Shown here piece after piece: positions 22,343-22,372 of a stretch of 22,372 bases of DNA. Both the position numbers and the translations under genes were made by a program. Source of the stretch: Candidatus Daviesbacteria bacterium RIFCSPLOWO2_02_FULL_41_8 (lineage in GTDB: Bacteria; Patescibacteriota; Microgenomatia; Daviesbacterales; UBA10151); NCBI GenBank assembly GCA_001777455.1, contig MFDZ01000054.1:1383-23754 (forward strand), given 5' to 3'. Numbering within the stretch: the stretch's first letter is position 1; every line of letters starts with the position of its first letter. Under the pieces are notes generated by a model. That model saw nothing but the letters and a program-made list of their open reading frames with translations. It was not told the origin of the DNA and searched no databases.

Positions 22343-22372
22343 TTATTTCTCTGCCTGTTCCAGTATGCCTTT
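22343..22372 (-). CDS. Possible end of an upstream gene (partial)
   Basis: On the minus strand the last 30 bases read KGILEQAEK and a TAA stop. The composition is protein-like and it stops 44 bases before the HAD start, but the piece is too short to identify. The other open frame here runs into the HAD gene. Confidence 0.3.
   Translation of the reverse strand, partial: KGILEQAEK

Overview
The window looks like chromosomal DNA from an uncultivated, AT-rich bacterium of the Candidate Phyla Radiation (Patescibacteria), possibly Microgenomates. This is an inference. It rests on dense small genes, few Shine-Dalgarno sites, many start codons placed 6-10 bases after a -10 box (leaderless transcripts), tRNA genes without an encoded CCA, a GatCAB amidotransferase operon, short versions of familiar enzymes and many small palindromic repeats. 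TGA is used as a stop (obg, gatA), so a code that reads UGA as glycine is unlikely.

Layout. 1-500: a small coiled-coil protein with a tandem heptad repeat. 502-2813 (minus): a TMTC-like membrane glycosyltransferase with TPRs and a membrane-anchored LysM protein. 2876-8051 (plus): tRNA-Asp, DNA polymerase X with PHP exonuclease, LemA, HtpX protease, an isoprenylcysteine-methyltransferase-like protein and the GTPase Obg. 8052-11165 is an accessory block: a broken paralogue of the first coiled-coil gene, a displaced second copy of the obg 3' end, a stand-alone asparaginase C-terminal-like protein, an orphan P-loop ATPase (minus) and a divergent NYN-domain nuclease-like protein. 11246-14424: gatC-gatA-gatB. 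14460-18946: dnaE, rplS and yraN. 18936-20255: a short UDP-glucose-dehydrogenase-like protein (minus) and a divergent Nudix hydrolase. 20267-21540: tRNA-Glu, its terminator, a GC-rich palindromic patch, a single-pass membrane protein (minus) and two extra copies of the tRNA-Glu 3' end. 21543-22298 (minus): a HAD phosphatase.

Working together. GatCAB amidates mischarged Glu-tRNA(Gln) and/or Asp-tRNA(Asn). DnaE and PolX serve replication and repair. LemA and HtpX are a common pair in membrane quality control. Obg and L19 serve the ribosome. The glycosyltransferase, LysM protein and sugar-nucleotide dehydrogenase point to cell-surface building.

The most unusual signals are structural. (1) GTCAT-ended palindromic units have entered coding sequence: a 66-bp palindrome sits in frame inside gatA, and the stop codons and last residues of both gatA and gatB come from repeats. 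(2) The coiled-coil pseudogene lies between two diverged copies of the obg 3' end, as if a mobile unit inserted there and restored the gene end. (3) Perfect 4-copy heptanucleotide repeats lie inside two coding sequences (polX and the glycosyltransferase), where a one-unit slip would shift the frame. (4) Three copies of a 13-bp tRNA-Glu 3' end lie within 1.2 kb. (5) Nine genes show a -10 box 6-10 bases before the start codon.
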